Position numbers and translations under genes: made by a program. This document shows, piece by piece, positions 62,569 through 64,000 of a DNA stretch of 64,000 nt (the first letter of the stretch is position 1; each line of letters starts with the position of its first letter). The notes below the pieces were generated by a model, which saw nothing but the letters and a program-made list of their open reading frames with translations, searched no databases and was not told where the DNA came from. The stretch is from Planctomycetota bacterium (lineage in GTDB: Bacteria; Planctomycetota; UBA1135; GCA-002748355), in contig JACKHW010000002.1 in assembly GCA_020638795.1 (NCBI GenBank), positions 496,001 through 560,000 on the forward strand, read 5' to 3'.

Positions 62569-63324
62569 ATGGCCGAGGTCCTGGTTCGTCATGGCAGTTT
62601 GGAGCCCTTCGCGATCGGCGCGGGCGCACAGCTCGTTGCGCGCGGAGAGCAGCCCTTCGGCACATCGATCGCGCACGTCGCCGGTGAGTCGATCGAATGC
62701 GACGACGCGAGCCTCGACTACGTGATCGCACACACGGAGACGCTCTCCGACGGCTGCGAGAGTCGAGTGTTCGCGGAATGGCGGCGTGCGCTCAAGAACG
62801 GCGCAAGGCTCGCACTGCTCATCGATCCGTCCCGGATCGACCCGGTGTCGTTCGAGCGCGTACTCGCCCACGAGGCGGGTATCTTCGTCGACGAACGTCG
62901 CGAGGACGGGGATTGCGTGCTCTTGCTCGCGCGCCGTGACTTCGAGCGATCGATGCGACGCCACTTCGCTGGCGTCCTCGCCGAGGTCGGTTGGGCGGGG
63001 CGACCCGAAGGCTGGAAGGACGAGCTACGCTTCGATCTCGCGAGTCTCCTCCTGCAAGTCGGTGAAGGGCGGTTGGCCGCCGAGTTCTATCGCGCGGTGT
63101 TGGCATCCGACCCCGATTCGGTCGATGCGCGAGTCGGCCTCGCACTCTCGCTGGCTCTGCTGGAAGGCTTCGACGAGGCCAAGCAGATCCTGTCCGAAGT
63201 GCTGGAGGTCGATCCGAATCACGGCATGGCCGCCTCGTGGCTCCGCCGCGTCCACGAACGCGCACGTCCAGAACCCGTCGATCCCAACGTGCTCGAGCCA
63301 GCGTTGCGCAGACCGCGCGGTTGA
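62569..63324 (+). CDS. Truncated methyltransferase-like domain fused to TPR helices
   Basis: A 251-residue protein from ATG 62569. Residues 30-90 resemble the second half of a class I methyltransferase (IECDDASLDYVIAHTE, then EWRRALKNGARLALLI), but the SAM-binding loop that should precede it is absent; only about 25 residues lie before. Residues 130-235 are tetratricopeptide-like (GEGRLAAEFYRAVLASDPDS, LLEGFDEAKQILSEVLEVDPNH). It is unlikely to methylate anything and is better seen as an interaction protein. It follows the GpsA-like gene by 135 bases on the same strand. Confidence 0.6.
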   Translation: MAEVLVRHGSLEPFAIGAGAQLVARGEQPFGTSIAHVAGESIECDDASLDYVIAHTETLSDGCESRVFAEWRRALKNGARLALLIDPSRIDPVSFERVLAHEAGIFVDERREDGDCVLLLARRDFERSMRRHFAGVLAEVGWAGRPEGWKDELRFDLASLLLQVGEGRLAAEFYRAVLASDPDSVDARVGLALSLALLEGFDEAKQILSEVLEVDPNHGMAASWLRRVHERARPEPVDPNVLEPALRRPRG

Positions 63325-63403
63325 GACTCGGTCGCCGCCAAGCGGATCCGGCCGACCCTGCGGGGCGTTGGGATTTGACGGAGCGTGGATATATTCATCG
63401 TAA

Positions 63404-63823
63404 ATGAAGCCGTCCACAGTTCCTGTCGGTGCCTGCACGGTACTCGCGCTCGTCGCGATGCTCGCGGGCTGCAGTGGACGATCCGCTTCGAATACGAACA
63501 CAGGACCTTCGGTCGCTCCTGCAGTGCCCGCCGGAACCACATGGGGGCCAGGAGACGCGAGAGCCGCGTCGACGGTCGCCGAACGCGTGAACGGAGATTG
63601 GCAACTCGAGATCCGCGTCGCCGATGCGACGGTCAATGCAGTCGAAGTTCGCGGTCCCGGCCCTGAGTTCGAACTGCTCGAGACCATCGCCGTGACTCCG
63701 CGCCTCCAGGACGGCTTAAGAGTCATTCTCCCTCGAGGCCGTGTGAAGACCGGATCCGAGATCTTCGTCGTCACGCGTTATGACGATACGGCGATCGCGG
63801 TCGCCCAGGTGCTATTCGGATGA
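63404..63823 (+). CDS. Small lipoprotein, unknown function
   Basis: A 139-residue protein with a lipoprotein signal (ACTVLALVAMLAGC, lipobox LAGC). After a Ser/Asn/Thr/Pro spacer the mature part has beta-strand character (WQLEIRVADATVNAVEVRG, FVVTRYDDTAIAVAQVLF). No family recognised. The upstream 79 bases include an unusually AT-rich stretch (GGATATATTCATCGTAAATG). Its stop overlaps the start of the next gene (ATGA). Confidence 0.75.
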   Translation: MKPSTVPVGACTVLALVAMLAGCSGRSASNTNTGPSVAPAVPAGTTWGPGDARAASTVAERVNGDWQLEIRVADATVNAVEVRGPGPEFELLETIAVTPRLQDGLRVILPRGRVKTGSEIFVVTRYDDTAIAVAQVLFG

Positions 63824-64000
63824 AACTCGCGAAGCCGAACCGCTTGGACGTGCAAACGGCGCGCGTGATCAAACACGAGCCTCGTGTGGACGTGTTCGTC
63901 GTCGATGGCGTGTGCGTCAAGGAGTATCGCGTGCCGTGGCACTTGCGGTGGCGCGAGTTCTGCCGCCGGTCTCGTGCACGACGTGAGTACGACAACATCG
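63820..64000 (+). CDS. WaaP/Kdo-kinase-like protein, 3' end outside window
   Basis: Only the first 60 residues are in the window. They read as the N-lobe of the WaaP/KdkA lipopolysaccharide-kinase family: VFVVDGVCVKEYR (ATP-site Lys) and FCRRSRARREYDNI, where the family has a basic stretch followed by ARREY. Members phosphorylate lipopolysaccharide core sugars or related glycans on the inner face of the membrane. The start ATG overlaps the lipoprotein stop, so the two genes are coupled. Confidence 0.55.
   Translation, partial: MKLAKPNRLDVQTARVIKHEPRVDVFVVDGVCVKEYRVPWHLRWREFCRRSRARREYDNI

Overview
The window is GC-rich DNA, close to gapless in coding sequence, that most resembles a member of the Planctomycetota. 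The clues are the density of secreted proteins (PQQ-like beta-propellers, ELWxxDGT repeats, FG-GAP repeats, DNRLRE and carboxypeptidase-regulatory domains), a formylglycine-type sulfatase, two membrane-anchored prenyltransferase-fold proteins and a fused isobutyryl-CoA mutase, mixed with ordinary bacterial housekeeping genes. The phylum assignment is inference. No rRNA, tRNA, CRISPR array, insertion sequence or phage gene was found.

Layout. 1-11.6 kb: a truncated ELWxxDGT protein, four PQQ-like propeller proteins, an MsrA gene whose catalytic codon is TGA (probable selenoprotein), a membrane protein, a frameshifted TPR gene and a DNRLRE protein. 11.8-25.3 kb: an S15/CocE-type hydrolase, an EEP phosphatase, an FG-GAP protein, an HD protein, ribF and def (overlapping), an S41-like lipoprotein, a TPR protein, rpsT, an M28 peptidase and a sulfatase. 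25.3-36.4 kb: four secreted proteins around icmF, then a carboxypeptidase-regulatory protein. 36.4-49.5 kb: a UbiB-family kinase, a glycine-rich RRM protein with a hairpin-rich leader, a DUF4404 protein, two tandem TonB-like/prenyltransferase-fold proteins, and the overlapping set rnc-mfd-SurA-like. 49.8-57.9 kb: a GT87-like protein, a HisH-HisF fusion whose glutaminase Cys is Ser, a propeller protein, mtaB, an alpha/beta hydrolase and ilvE. 58.1-64 kb: a same-strand cluster resembling a CDP-glycerol/teichoic-acid pathway (TagB/F-like, two GpsA-like, one LicC-like) in which the expected catalytic residues are replaced, followed by a truncated methyltransferase-TPR protein, a lipoprotein and the start of a WaaP-like kinase.

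Themes. Eight secreted proteins with unrelated N-terminal halves appear to end in the same roughly 100-residue module. The strongest candidates for new biology are the TagB/GpsA/LicC-like pseudoenzyme locus, the selenocysteine MsrA with a bacterial SECIS-like hairpin, and the HisHF fusion with a degenerate glutaminase. All homology statements are by-eye comparisons with remembered family motifs; no search was run.
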